Notes under the pieces: model-generated
What the model was told of the DNA's origin: nothing
Databases searched by the model: none
Seen by the model: only the letters and a program-made list of their open reading frames with translations
Assembly: GCF_002483315.1 (NCBI RefSeq)
Contig: NZ_DLHR01000006.1
Span: 170,308 to 234,307, forward strand
Direction: 5' to 3'
Source: Flavobacterium sp. UBA7663
GTDB lineage: Bacteria; Bacteroidota; Bacteroidia; Flavobacteriales; Flavobacteriaceae
DNA: 64,000 nt
Position numbers and translations under genes: made by a program
Shown here: positions 1 to 8,095 of the stretch, piece after piece
Numbering within the stretch: position 1 is the first letter of the stretch
Layout: each line of letters begins with the position of its first letter

Positions 1-1
1 G

Positions 2-29
2 AAAAGGCCGATTTACATAATCGACCTTG
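2..29 (-). terminator. Probable terminator of the transglycosylase-like gene
   Basis: An imperfect 10-bp hairpin (arms 4-13 and 19-28, five-base loop). The single C/A mismatch on the + strand becomes a G-U wobble in the minus-strand transcript. It lies about 30 bases past the stop codon of the gene at 57-704 and is followed on the minus strand by a short T run cut off by the window edge. Confidence 0.45.
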
Positions 30-56
30 TATTTTTATTATTCACAAAATGTAAAA

Positions 57-704
57 TTACTCTAAATCTACTTTAGCATTTGCATCTGCTTCAATATGCG
101 AAATGTCGTAATTTGAAAATTTTCTGATGTAACTTGATAACGATGTTCCAAAACCATCTTTGAAACCATTACGTCCATTACTTCTTAGATATTTCTTTAC
201 CGAACCTGCACCACCTAAATGAGCTGCTGCAACTAAGCCTGATTCTGTAATTTCAACACCATTAATAATTCTTCCTGAGTATTTTTGAATTTCTTTACGC
301 AATTCCCATTTGTTACGAGCAATTAAAGCTTCAAAAGCCTTGTCTTGCCAGACAGCATTACGTAAAAATTCTTGAAAATCATAAACACCTACAGTGCGTA
401 ATGTACTTCTTCCAAACTGGTATTTTCCCATGTATCCGTATGGATTCACTAAATGTAAAATACCTCTTGACTCTTTGTAAGCCATTTTTTGAGCAAAACC
501 AGCAAATGATTTACCAACGTGTGGTACTTTAACTGGTATAATTACTTCTTCGTTTTCGTATTCATTTGGAACGTGGTATTTAATTACCTCTGAGTTCGAC
601 AAATGAAATCCTTCCAATTTTTCTTCTTTAAAGGTTATAAAACCTGAAGAAACGACTAAGACTAGGAGTGTCAATCCTATAAAGTAAGACCTTTTTTTTA
701 TCAT
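57..704 (-). CDS. Lytic-transglycosylase-like secreted or membrane-anchored protein
   Basis: 215 residues. Residues 8-25 form a hydrophobic segment after a KKR start, so the protein is exported or anchored in the inner membrane. Residues 68-190 resemble the lysozyme-like transglycosylase fold: AYKESRG places a candidate catalytic Glu at 78, followed by GYMGKYQFG and, later, GLVAAAHLGGAGSV, which matches the helical core of SLT-type domains. The expected role is cleavage of peptidoglycan glycan strands in the periplasm. The gene has its own -7 box at 751-758 and a downstream hairpin, so it is probably monocistronic. The family is recognised by motif only, and the enzyme activity is inferred. 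Confidence 0.65.
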   Translation of the reverse strand: MIKKRSYFIGLTLLVLVVSSGFITFKEEKLEGFHLSNSEVIKYHVPNEYENEEVIIPVKVPHVGKSFAGFAQKMAYKESRGILHLVNPYGYMGKYQFGRSTLRTVGVYDFQEFLRNAVWQDKAFEALIARNKWELRKEIQKYSGRIINGVEITESGLVAAAHLGGAGSVKKYLRSNGRNGFKDGFGTSLSSYIRKFSNYDISHIEADANAKVDLE

Positions 705-750
705 GAATTGTTATTTCTCAGCGTCTGTCACCCATCTGAAATTACCGATG

Positions 751-758
751 CAAATATA
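751..758 (-). promoter_or_regulatory. TAnnTTTG -7 box for the transglycosylase-like gene
   Basis: The minus strand reads TATATTTG, an exact match to the Bacteroidota -7 consensus, 47 bases upstream of the ATG at 704. No clear TTG -33 element is seen at the expected spacing. The rest of 705-800 shows nothing else. Confidence 0.55.
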
Positions 759-800
759 CAAAAAAAATTATAATATTGATTTACAGCATGTTAATAATTT

Positions 801-1796
801 CTAAAAGTAGATGAAGTGAGCTTTAACTCCGTTAAAATCATCGTATTGCAAAGTTGGTGCAGGAATTTTTAGCGTGTTAAAAACCGAGAAAAGTGACTTT
901 AAAAAGTGTGATTTTGTTTCAATTTTAGTCAAATCGATATCCAAACTAAGGTAAAATTGACGATATGGGTTTTGAATGATTCCATTTTCGAGTGCTTCTG
1001 AATCATTTCCATACAACATTCCCTCTCCACTATAACCAATTGCAAGGTTTAACCACTTGGGAATAAAGCTATCTTTTGTAAACGAATGAACGTTAAACGA
1101 CAACCAATACGTTTGACCGTTGTAATCTTTTAAAATTTCTTCGTTAAAGGATGCTCCCAGAGTTTCAGGACGTTGTGACGCGAATTTGGTTTGATGAAAG
1201 GAGAATTTTGGAGTGATTCGTTGTTCCTTCCAAAGTAGTTCTTGAGAAACATAAAGAGCTGTTCCAGAAACATTTGCAATAATATCGCCAGATGATGCTC
1301 CCCATTCTTGCGAAAACCCATCAAAAACCTCAACTACGGTTAAAAAGCCTAATCCAAGAGTAGAACCATAAATTAATTGTTCCTTTTTTGAAGCTCCACT
1401 CCATTGCAACATTTCAGCTCCTACCCTTCCTAAATGATAGGTAGAATATAGGTGTCCTAATTTATCCATTTGTAACCACTGATTATTATCGTTGATGAAA
1501 TGGAAACTCGATTTTGGGTAATCTTTGTACCAAAGTTGGTTCAAACCAATTAAAGTAGCACCCAAAGCAACAGATTCACCAACATATACGCCAGTTCTTC
1601 TTGGTTTATTGAGCGTATCAGAAGGTTTTAAGAAAGCATTGATATCTGATTGTGCCTGAGAAAAAACAGAAACAAACAGAAAAATGGACAGCAAACTAGC
1701 CCTGATTGTAGTGGAAATACTTTTATAAAACCTTAAAATTTTATAAAAGATTGTAACGGAAAGCAGGAATATGGAAACCAAGAAAGCCCAAGCCAT
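801..1796 (-). CDS. DUF2279 family protein (predicted periplasmic/membrane)
   Basis: 331 residues. The core (about 105-200: DKLGHLYSTYHLGR, then EVFDGFSQEWGASSGDIIAN) is typical of the DUF2279/YfiM family of exported proteins of unknown function. The N-terminus is hydrophobic (MAWAFLVSIFLLSVTIFYKIL), and a second hydrophobic stretch ends in VSVFSQAQS, which looks like a signal peptidase site near residue 50. Between the two lies a copy of a dispersed repeat (1697-1769), so part of the N-terminal coding sequence is repeat-derived and the true start is uncertain. The gene lies 13 bp after mltG and is probably last in the dapF-DUF6090-GNAT-mltG run. Confidence 0.75.
   Translation of the reverse strand: MAWAFLVSIFLLSVTIFYKILRFYKSISTTIRASLLSIFLFVSVFSQAQSDINAFLKPSDTLNKPRRTGVYVGESVALGATLIGLNQLWYKDYPKSSFHFINDNNQWLQMDKLGHLYSTYHLGRVGAEMLQWSGASKKEQLIYGSTLGLGFLTVVEVFDGFSQEWGASSGDIIANVSGTALYVSQELLWKEQRITPKFSFHQTKFASQRPETLGASFNEEILKDYNGQTYWLSFNVHSFTKDSFIPKWLNLAIGYSGEGMLYGNDSEALENGIIQNPYRQFYLSLDIDLTKIETKSHFLKSLFSVFNTLKIPAPTLQYDDFNGVKAHFIYF
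1697..1769. repeat. Dispersed hairpin repeat, family A, copy 1
   Basis: Outer ends TAGCCCTGATTGTAGTGG and AACGGAAAGCAGGAA match those of the copy at 21402-21478. Inside is a perfect 11-bp inverted repeat (arms 1720-1730 and 1739-1749). This copy lies inside the N-terminal coding part of the DUF2279 gene. Confidence 0.7.
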
Positions 1797-1809
1797 TCGC
1801 TCCTAAAAA

Positions 1810-2850
1810 TTAACGGTCAATTCCTAATTTAGTAACCCACTCAGCATATTTTTTGGCATTTACTTGATGTGCTTCATAACTTGATGCAAAAGCATGATAA
1901 CCTGGTTTATCTGGATTTGCGCAGAAATAAATATAATCGTGTTTTTCTGAATTTAAAACTGCATCGATAGCCGAAACATCTGGCATAGCGATTGGTCCAG
2001 GAGGCAATCCTTTATTTACATAGGTATTGTAAGGAGAATTAATTCGTAAATCGTTAAAGAAAACGCGTTTAATTTCTTGGTCAAAATCGCCCGAACGTTT
2101 TTTGATTGCAAAAATAATGGTTGGGTCAGCCTGAAGTGGCATATCTTGTTTCAAACGGTTTAAATAAACGCCAGCTACTGTTGGTCTTTCATCTACTTTT
2201 GCTGTTTCTTTATGTACAATTGAGGCTAAAGTATATACTTGAATTGGTGTTAAACCTAATGTTTTTGCTTTTTCAGTACGATCAATATTCCAAAAAATTC
2301 GGTATTCTTTAGCTAATTTTTGAGCAATTTTGTCCGCCGGTGTATTCCAGTAAAATTCATACGTATTTGGAATAAAAAGCGCTAAAATGGTTTCTTCTGT
2401 TAATCCGTTTTCTTCTAAAAAAGGCGTATTAGTAAACGCTACTTCTAATTTTAAACTATCAGGTTCTAATTGAGTTGCTAAACGTTGCACTAACTTCCCT
2501 AATGTTTCCTGGTTATTAAAAGCCACTTTTACTGGAACATTTAAACGTAAACTTCTTACCATATCAAAACTGGTCATGTCTTTTTTGAAAAGAAATTTTC
2601 CTGCTTTTACATTCGTACTATAATTTCTTGATGTAGCCACGAAATCAAATTTTTCAAAATCTTTGACGAATGGTTTTACAATTTCTACTACTTGTTCATA
2701 AGTTGAATTCGTAGGAATATAAACATAAACCTCGTTTTGAGAAAATTGAGTATTTGGTGTAAAAGCTTTAAAATATACATAAACACCAACTGCAGTTGCA
2801 ACTACGATTCCGGCAACAGCTATAATTGAAATAAGTTTTTTTACGTTCAA
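1810..2850 (-). CDS. mltG: Endolytic murein transglycosylase MltG
   Basis: 346 residues, normal for the YceG/MltG family. One N-terminal transmembrane helix (about residues 7-29) is followed by a LysM-like region and the catalytic domain. The signature TLASIVHKETAKVDE contains the conserved Glu at about residue 215, then VAGVYLNRL, a Gln-Asp-Pro-Thr segment (LQADPTIIFAI) and SPYNTYVNKGLPPGPI, all hallmark MltG motifs. The enzyme cleaves nascent peptidoglycan at the outer face of the inner membrane and helps set glycan strand length. It lies 12 bp downstream of a GNAT gene and 13 bp upstream of the DUF2279 gene, in the run that starts with dapF. Confidence 0.95.
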   Translation of the reverse strand: MNVKKLISIIAVAGIVVATAVGVYVYFKAFTPNTQFSQNEVYVYIPTNSTYEQVVEIVKPFVKDFEKFDFVATSRNYSTNVKAGKFLFKKDMTSFDMVRSLRLNVPVKVAFNNQETLGKLVQRLATQLEPDSLKLEVAFTNTPFLEENGLTEETILALFIPNTYEFYWNTPADKIAQKLAKEYRIFWNIDRTEKAKTLGLTPIQVYTLASIVHKETAKVDERPTVAGVYLNRLKQDMPLQADPTIIFAIKKRSGDFDQEIKRVFFNDLRINSPYNTYVNKGLPPGPIAMPDVSAIDAVLNSEKHDYIYFCANPDKPGYHAFASSYEAHQVNAKKYAEWVTKLGIDR

Positions 2851-2862
2851 GGGGTTATTTTT

Positions 2863-3393
2863 TTAATTGTGATTGATTAATTGATATAAAATTTCGTCTT
2901 CGTATTGGTTGTTGATTTTATTCCAATCTTTTTTTACTCCGATTTTTTGAAAGTCAAATTTAGTAAAAAGGGAAATACTAATTTCATTTTTTGAACCAAT
3001 ATTTGCATATAGTTGATGCAATTGCAATTGATTGAATGCATAATTGATTACAAGTTGCAATGCTTCAGAACCAATTCCTGAATTTCGATTGCTTTCGCTT
3101 GAAATTACAATCCCAACTCCTGCTCTATTATTTTTAGGATCAAAATCAAATAAATCGATTAAACCTACTGCTTCAAAAGTATCATTTAAGCAAATGGTTA
3201 AGCGTAATTGTTTGGCTTCATAAATATCTTGGTGCGCATTTTCTAAATACTGACGAATTAAAAAACGACTATAAGGCGTTTGTGTATTACTCACTTCCCA
3301 AACCGACTCATTGTTTTCTATGGCATAGATAAACTCTAAATCTTCGGGTTCGAGTGCGCGTAGGTATATGTTGGTTCCTTTTAATGTTATCAT
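2863..3393 (-). CDS. GNAT family N-acetyltransferase (RimJ/RimL-like)
   Basis: 176 residues. MITLKGTNIYLRALEPEDLEFIYAIENN is the N-terminal pattern of Acetyltransf_3 proteins. The acetyl-CoA loop is represented by SNRNSGIGSEALQLVINYAF (about residues 102-121), followed by a typical beta-bulge region, LYANIGSKNEISISLFTKFDF. The substrate cannot be read from the sequence. The ATG overlaps the stop codon of the DUF6090 gene by one base, so translation is probably coupled. The gene lies between two cell-wall genes (dapF upstream, mltG downstream), but that position alone does not assign it a wall role. Confidence 0.85.
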   Translation of the reverse strand: MITLKGTNIYLRALEPEDLEFIYAIENNESVWEVSNTQTPYSRFLIRQYLENAHQDIYEAKQLRLTICLNDTFEAVGLIDLFDFDPKNNRAGVGIVISSESNRNSGIGSEALQLVINYAFNQLQLHQLYANIGSKNEISISLFTKFDFQKIGVKKDWNKINNQYEDEILYQLINHN

Positions 3394-4166
3394 TAGAGTT
3401 TACTTTTAAATTTATCAATATCTAATTTCAATTTTGTAAGAACTCTAATTAATGATTTATTTATAATAATTGTTTCTCTTTGAATTTCAATTTTCCTGTA
3501 CAATAAATTCCATAATTCAATTGAACCACCAAGTTTATTAAAATCTGTTTCATGTCCAGATTTAACAGAAACATCAGGTAAGTTAAAATGTTTGTTTTTC
3601 TCAGGTTTGAGCATTACATCAGCATAATTAATATTTTTTTGAATATAAGGTTGTAATTGCATAATGCAAAATTCATTTCTTAAATCATCATTAACTTTAA
3701 TCTGCATCTCATAATATTTGAAATGCTCAAATTGTTTTCTAATTTGATTATCATTTATATTTACTAAATACCCTTGATCAAGAAATTCATTTATTACTGG
3801 AAAATATAATGTTTGAGCATCACAATCTAACAAAACCTTCAATTTTTTTTTAAAAAAATCATCAGAGGTATTTTTATTGGCTCCCAAAAAAAGAACATTT
3901 TCATACAAATCATTTGTTGTTCCTTCATAATATTTAGTATTGTAATCAATTAATTCAACCATTGATGTTATTTCTTCAGATATCTTCTCGCAATATGCTT
4001 TAACCTTAATATTTTGCTTCCTTACTTCATTCCAATTATTAATTTGCAAAGCAATCAATATACCAAGAACAACTAAAATCAACTCCCCAAAAGCATATTT
4101 AAAATATTCCTTATATGCTTGTTTGATTATAAATTTTTGTCGTATTTTTCTAAAAAGACCTATCAT
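3393..4166 (-). CDS. DUF6090 family membrane protein
   Basis: 257 residues. The N-terminus (about residues 1-45) carries a basic amphipathic segment, then YFKYAFGELILVVLGILIAL and QINNWNE. This is the recurrent Bacteroidota pattern DUF6090: one transmembrane helix followed by an Asn-Trp-Asn motif. The rest is Lys/Glu/Asn-rich and predicted helical, probably facing the periplasm. No catalytic motif is visible and the function is unknown. It is joined to dapF by a one-base stop/start overlap and to the GNAT gene by another, so the three are co-transcribed. Confidence 0.75.
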   Translation of the reverse strand: MIGLFRKIRQKFIIKQAYKEYFKYAFGELILVVLGILIALQINNWNEVRKQNIKVKAYCEKISEEITSMVELIDYNTKYYEGTTNDLYENVLFLGANKNTSDDFFKKKLKVLLDCDAQTLYFPVINEFLDQGYLVNINDNQIRKQFEHFKYYEMQIKVNDDLRNEFCIMQLQPYIQKNINYADVMLKPEKNKHFNLPDVSVKSGHETDFNKLGGSIELWNLLYRKIEIQRETIIINKSLIRVLTKLKLDIDKFKSKL

Positions 4167-4948
4167 TATATTTCTATTTTACCTTCAAAAACAAAAGTTG
4201 CGGGTCCGATTAAGAAAACGTTTGTGTAATTTCCATTATCTACGTCAAATTGTACTTTTAATTTTCCGCCTTCTACATTCAAATCTATAATATTATTATT
4301 TGTTTTTCCAGTTTGATGCATCGCAATTGCAACTGCTGTAACTCCTGTTCCACAAGACAAAGTTTCATCTTCTACGCCACGCTCATACGTTCGAACTGCA
4401 AAAATGTCATTTGCTAATTGGTGTACAAAATTGACATTACTTCCTGCTTTTCCATACAAATCAGAATAACGAATTTTAGCGCCTTCTGTTTTAATATCCA
4501 ATTCTACTAAATTATCTACCAATTGCACATGATGTGGTGAACCTGTATTTAAAAAGGTATAATTTGATTCGCTTTTAATCGTATCAACATCTTTCATTTG
4601 AAGCGCTACGATTCCTTCAGCCTCGATAGTTGCGTAATGATATCCATCTACGGCTTCAAACTCAGCTTTGTTTTCGATAACGCCCATTTGTTTGGCAAAA
4701 GCCACTAGACATCTACCTCCATTTCCACACATCGAACTTTCATTCCCGTCTGAATTGTAGTAGACCATTTTAAAATCATATTGCGGATGATTTTCTAACA
4801 AAATCAATCCATCACCACCTACACCAAATCTTCTGTCACACAATTGTGCTACCAGTTTAGTATTATTTTTTGGAAAAAAATCAGTACGATTGTCAATCAT
4901 AACAAAATCATTTCCTGTTCCTTGATATTTATAAAATGTAAGTTGCAT
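4166..4948 (-). CDS. dapF: Diaminopimelate epimerase
   Basis: 260 residues from the ATG at 4948. An upstream in-frame TTG at 4954 is less likely. DapF interconverts LL- and meso-diaminopimelate, the last step before lysine and the precursor of the peptidoglycan crosslink. Both catalytic cysteines are present in their conserved settings: SSMCGNGGRC (first half) and ETLSCGTGVTAVA (second half). The opening FYKYQGTGNDF and the RFGVGGDG motif are family hallmarks. It appears to be the first gene of the minus-strand run that continues to the DUF2279 gene. dapB of the same pathway lies 19 kb away on the other strand. Confidence 0.96.
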   Translation of the reverse strand: MQLTFYKYQGTGNDFVMIDNRTDFFPKNNTKLVAQLCDRRFGVGGDGLILLENHPQYDFKMVYYNSDGNESSMCGNGGRCLVAFAKQMGVIENKAEFEAVDGYHYATIEAEGIVALQMKDVDTIKSESNYTFLNTGSPHHVQLVDNLVELDIKTEGAKIRYSDLYGKAGSNVNFVHQLANDIFAVRTYERGVEDETLSCGTGVTAVAIAMHQTGKTNNNIIDLNVEGGKLKVQFDVDNGNYTNVFLIGPATFVFEGKIEI

Positions 4949-5023
4949 TGTCAAATTAGTTTATACAAAAGTACAAATATTAATAAGATGTTAAACATTG
5001 TTAATCGAGCGTTAAAGTGATTT

Positions 5024-5050
5024 TTTGGAATATTTTTTGTTATAATTTTG
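5024..5050 (+). promoter_or_regulatory. Promoter of degP
   Basis: TAATTTTG at 5043-5050 matches TAnnTTTG. TTTG at 5024-5027 could be the -33 element, although the 15-base spacing is shorter than the usual 17-23. The TTG of the -7 box is also an in-frame TTG codon of degP, which argues that translation starts downstream at 5072. Confidence 0.55.
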
Positions 5051-5071
5051 AGTGAACAAAAATTAATACAC

Positions 5072-6454
5072 ATGAAAAAATTTGGAAGTTTATTATTCGT
5101 ATCGCTCTTGAGTGGAGCTGTAACATTAGGTGCTTACAAATTCTTTTTAGAGCCAAATAATGCAGGAAAACTTACACTTGCATCACCTAATTATGCCAAA
5201 AATGTAAATTTAGGCGCCGAAAACATTGATTTTACCTCAGCAGCCGAAAACACAATTCACGCAGTAGTTCACGTAAAAAACGTGAGCGTTTCAAAAGTAC
5301 CAAATAATCCTTTAATGGAGTTTTTCTATGGCTATCAAGGACCAAGAGAACAAACACAAATTGGAACTGGTTCTGGAGTTATCATTACCGAAGATGGTTA
5401 TATTGTAACTAATAATCACGTAATTCAAGATGCAACTGAAATCGAAGTTACACTAAACAATAACAAATCCTACAAAGCAAAATTAGTCGGAACCGATTCT
5501 AAAATGGATGTCGCGCTTTTAAAAGTAGAAGCGGATGAAAAATTACCTTACGCTGTTTTTGGTGATTCTGACTCTATTAAAGTAGGTGAATGGGTTTTAG
5601 CTGTTGGGAATCCGTATAACTTAAACTCTACTGTTACTGCAGGAATTGTTTCTGCAAAAGCTAGAAATCTATCAAACAACGGAATTCAATCCTTCATTCA
5701 AACCGATGCTGCCGTAAATCCTGGAAACAGTGGTGGAGCATTAGTAAATACTCGTGGAGAATTAATTGGAATCAATACCATGATTTCTTCTCCAACAGGA
5801 AGTTATGCTGGATATTCGTTTGCTGTTCCGTCGAATTTGACTCGAAAAATTATTGAAGATTTAATGCAATTTGGAAACGTTCAAAGAGGTGTTTTAGGAG
5901 TTGAAGGTGGCGAATTGAATTCGAATTACGCAAAAGAACTAGGTATTAAAGAAACACAAGGTTTCTATATTAATAAGGTAACCAAAAATTCGGGAGCTGA
6001 AAAAGCAGGATTGACTAAAGGTGATATCATTGTACAATTAGACGATAAAAAAATTAATGGTTTTGCTGAATTATCTGCCTACATAAATACAAAACGACCT
6101 AATGACGTTATTCAAGTAACCGTTTTACGTGATGGAAAACAAAAAACACTTCCGGTTAAGTTAACTAAAAAAGAAATTTTGAATTACGAATTCAACGGAA
6201 TTGAATTTGAAGATCTTGATGCTACCGATAAGAAACAATTCAATACAAAAGAAGGCATCAAAATTAAAAAAGTCAACAATCCTGAGTATGCAGAATATAG
6301 TGATATTTTAGATGGCGCAGTTATTTTAAGCATTGACGGAATTAAAGCGAAAGACATGGAAACTGTTTCGAGCTATTTGGCTAAGAAAGAAAATCAGAAA
6401 GCGCGCTATCAAATTATTTCTAAAAACGGTCAGATGTATAGTATTATCATGTAA
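5072..6454 (+). CDS. degP: DegP/HtrA family periplasmic serine protease
   Basis: 460 residues from the ATG at 5072, chosen because the upstream TTG at 5048 sits inside the -7 box. A KK start and one hydrophobic segment (about 4-25) export or anchor the protein. The trypsin-like domain carries the full triad: His116 (VTNNHVI), Asp146 (KMDVALLK) and Ser220 (NPGNSGGAL). PDZ1 covers roughly 265-360 (GVLGVEGGELN, AGLTKGDIIVQLDD). A degenerate second PDZ follows, containing DGAVILSIDGIKAKD. The role is proteolytic and chaperone quality control of envelope proteins. The gene is monocistronic, with its own promoter and a strong terminator at 6480. Confidence 0.95.
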   Translation: MKKFGSLLFVSLLSGAVTLGAYKFFLEPNNAGKLTLASPNYAKNVNLGAENIDFTSAAENTIHAVVHVKNVSVSKVPNNPLMEFFYGYQGPREQTQIGTGSGVIITEDGYIVTNNHVIQDATEIEVTLNNNKSYKAKLVGTDSKMDVALLKVEADEKLPYAVFGDSDSIKVGEWVLAVGNPYNLNSTVTAGIVSAKARNLSNNGIQSFIQTDAAVNPGNSGGALVNTRGELIGINTMISSPTGSYAGYSFAVPSNLTRKIIEDLMQFGNVQRGVLGVEGGELNSNYAKELGIKETQGFYINKVTKNSGAEKAGLTKGDIIVQLDDKKINGFAELSAYINTKRPNDVIQVTVLRDGKQKTLPVKLTKKEILNYEFNGIEFEDLDATDKKQFNTKEGIKIKKVNNPEYAEYSDILDGAVILSIDGIKAKDMETVSSYLAKKENQKARYQIISKNGQMYSIIM

Positions 6455-6479
6455 AATCATGCTACCCAATTCATATTTA

Positions 6480-6510
6480 AAACCAGACAAAAATAATGTC
6501 TGGTTTTTTT
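6480..6510 (+). terminator. Rho-independent terminator of degP
   Basis: Perfect 10-bp stem (AAACCAGACA at 6480-6489 with TGTCTGGTTT at 6497-6506) followed by a T run. Confidence 0.85.
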
Positions 6511-6544
6511 AGTTAAAAAATTTTACGAAAACGATTGAAATCTA

Positions 6545-6552
6545 TACTTTTG
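6545..6552 (+). promoter_or_regulatory. -7 box for the long GAPDH
   Basis: TACTTTTG matches TAnnTTTG exactly. It lies 27 bases before the ATG at 6580 and downstream of an in-frame TTG at 6535, so that TTG would not be in the transcript. Confidence 0.55.
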
Positions 6553-6579
6553 CACCACAAAACAACACATATTATTTTC

Positions 6580-8028
6580 ATGAGCAATATCTCTTTATAC
6601 GAAAAAGAATTAGCTTTTCAGGCAGACAGAAGAAAAGCTGGTGTAGAATTCATTAAAATCATCAGTGATTTATGGTATGACAAATCAATCGAATTGGTTT
6701 TATTCCGTAATCAATTGATTGATAAAAACGTGAGCGAAATCATCAACTTACACGAGTACGCAGGTGCTTTTGTTGAAAAACCAATTAACGTTTTCGACTC
6801 AGTTGAAATTGCAAGTGCTATTGTAGATTTAGATTTACCACCTTCAAGAATTGATATTGGAAAATTAACTTACGAATATCATTTAGAAGATGACAAATAC
6901 AATGATGCAAAAGCATTCGTAATCGACAAATTAAAAAACGCAAAAAACTATCAAGAAATTAAACCAAAAGATGTGGTTTTATACGGATTTGGTAGAATTG
7001 GTCGTTTATTAGCACGTGAATTAATGTCGAAAATTGGAAAAGGACAACAATTGCGTTTAAGAGCAATTGTAACTAGAGATAAAAATGATGCGGTTTTATT
7101 AGAAAAAAGAGCTTCATTATTACGTTATGATTCAGTTCATGGTGATTTCAATGGTTCAGTTATTGCAGATCCAGAAAATAATGCTCTATTGATTAATGGA
7201 ACAACGGTTCACATCATTACAGCTAACACACCAGAAGAAATTGATTATACGGCTTTCGGAATTGAAGATGCTTTAGTTATCGACAACACAGGAGCTTTCA
7301 CTACAGAAGAAGCATTAAAACGTCATTTATCTTCAAAAGGAGCTGATAAAGTTTTATTAACTGCACCAGGAAAAGGAGTTCCAAATATCGTTTACGGAGT
7401 AAATCATGAAGATTACAATCCAGACGAAGTAAACATTTTCTCTGCTGCTTCTTGTACGACAAATGCGATTACTCCAGTTTTAAAAGCCGTTGAAGATACT
7501 TTAGGAGTGGTTAAAGGACACTTAGAAACGATTCATGCGTATACGAATGACCAAAACTTAGTAGACAACATGCACAAAAAATACCGTAGAGGTCGTGCTG
7601 CTGCCTTAAACATGGTTATCACAGAAACTGGCGCTGGAAGTGCTGTTGCAAAAGCTTTACCTGCATTAGCCGGAAAATTAACTTCAAATGCAATTCGTGT
7701 TCCCGTTCCAAACGGTTCATTAGTAGTATTGAATTTAGAAGTTGGAAAAGAAACTTCTATTGAAGAAGTAAACAATATCATGAAAAAATATGCTTTAGAA
7801 GGCGATCTTGTAGAGCAAATTAAATACTCTTTAAACAATGAGTTAGTATCTTCGGATATTGTAGGAACTTCTGCTCCTGCTATTTTTGATAGTAACGCAA
7901 CTATTGTTTCTGGAGACGGAAAAAACATTGTAATGTATGTTTGGTACGATAACGAATATGGTTATAGTCACCAAGTAATCCGTTTAGCTAAATACATTGC
8001 TAAAGTTAGAAGATACAGCTACTATTAG
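6580..8028 (+). CDS. Glyceraldehyde-3-phosphate dehydrogenase, long form
   Basis: 482 residues from the ATG at 6580. About 125 N-terminal residues precede the Rossmann motif VVLYGFGRIGRLLARE, an extension that classical GAPDHs lack. Known GAPDH features follow: SAASCTTNAITP with catalytic Cys at about 292, HAYTNDQNLVDN with the catalytic His, RRGRAAALNM, and the C-terminal WYDNEYGYSHQV. The enzyme oxidises glyceraldehyde-3-phosphate with NAD(P)+ and phosphate, or runs in reverse in gluconeogenesis. A second, normal-length GAPDH lies at 39161-40177. Different direction or cofactor preference is possible but cannot be read here. The gene is flanked by its own promoter and a terminator shared with trxB. 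Confidence 0.92.
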   Translation: MSNISLYEKELAFQADRRKAGVEFIKIISDLWYDKSIELVLFRNQLIDKNVSEIINLHEYAGAFVEKPINVFDSVEIASAIVDLDLPPSRIDIGKLTYEYHLEDDKYNDAKAFVIDKLKNAKNYQEIKPKDVVLYGFGRIGRLLARELMSKIGKGQQLRLRAIVTRDKNDAVLLEKRASLLRYDSVHGDFNGSVIADPENNALLINGTTVHIITANTPEEIDYTAFGIEDALVIDNTGAFTTEEALKRHLSSKGADKVLLTAPGKGVPNIVYGVNHEDYNPDEVNIFSAASCTTNAITPVLKAVEDTLGVVKGHLETIHAYTNDQNLVDNMHKKYRRGRAAALNMVITETGAGSAVAKALPALAGKLTSNAIRVPVPNGSLVVLNLEVGKETSIEEVNNIMKKYALEGDLVEQIKYSLNNELVSSDIVGTSAPAIFDSNATIVSGDGKNIVMYVWYDNEYGYSHQVIRLAKYIAKVRRYSYY

Positions 8029-8040
8029 TAGATAGTCTCA

Positions 8041-8082
8041 AAAACAAAAAGCTCCAATTTTTCAATAGGAGCTTTTTGTTTT
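8041..8082. terminator. Bidirectional terminator between GAPDH and trxB
   Basis: Perfect 15-bp inverted repeat (8041-8055 with 8068-8082, 12-base loop). A and T runs at the stem base make it work on both strands, between convergent genes. Confidence 0.9.
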
Positions 8083-8095
8083 TATAGTATTGCAA

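Noticed and set aside
7533..7928. 131-codon minus-strand ORF inside the long GAPDH gene
   Set aside because: It is antisense to conserved GAPDH motifs and reflects codon bias on the coding strand.
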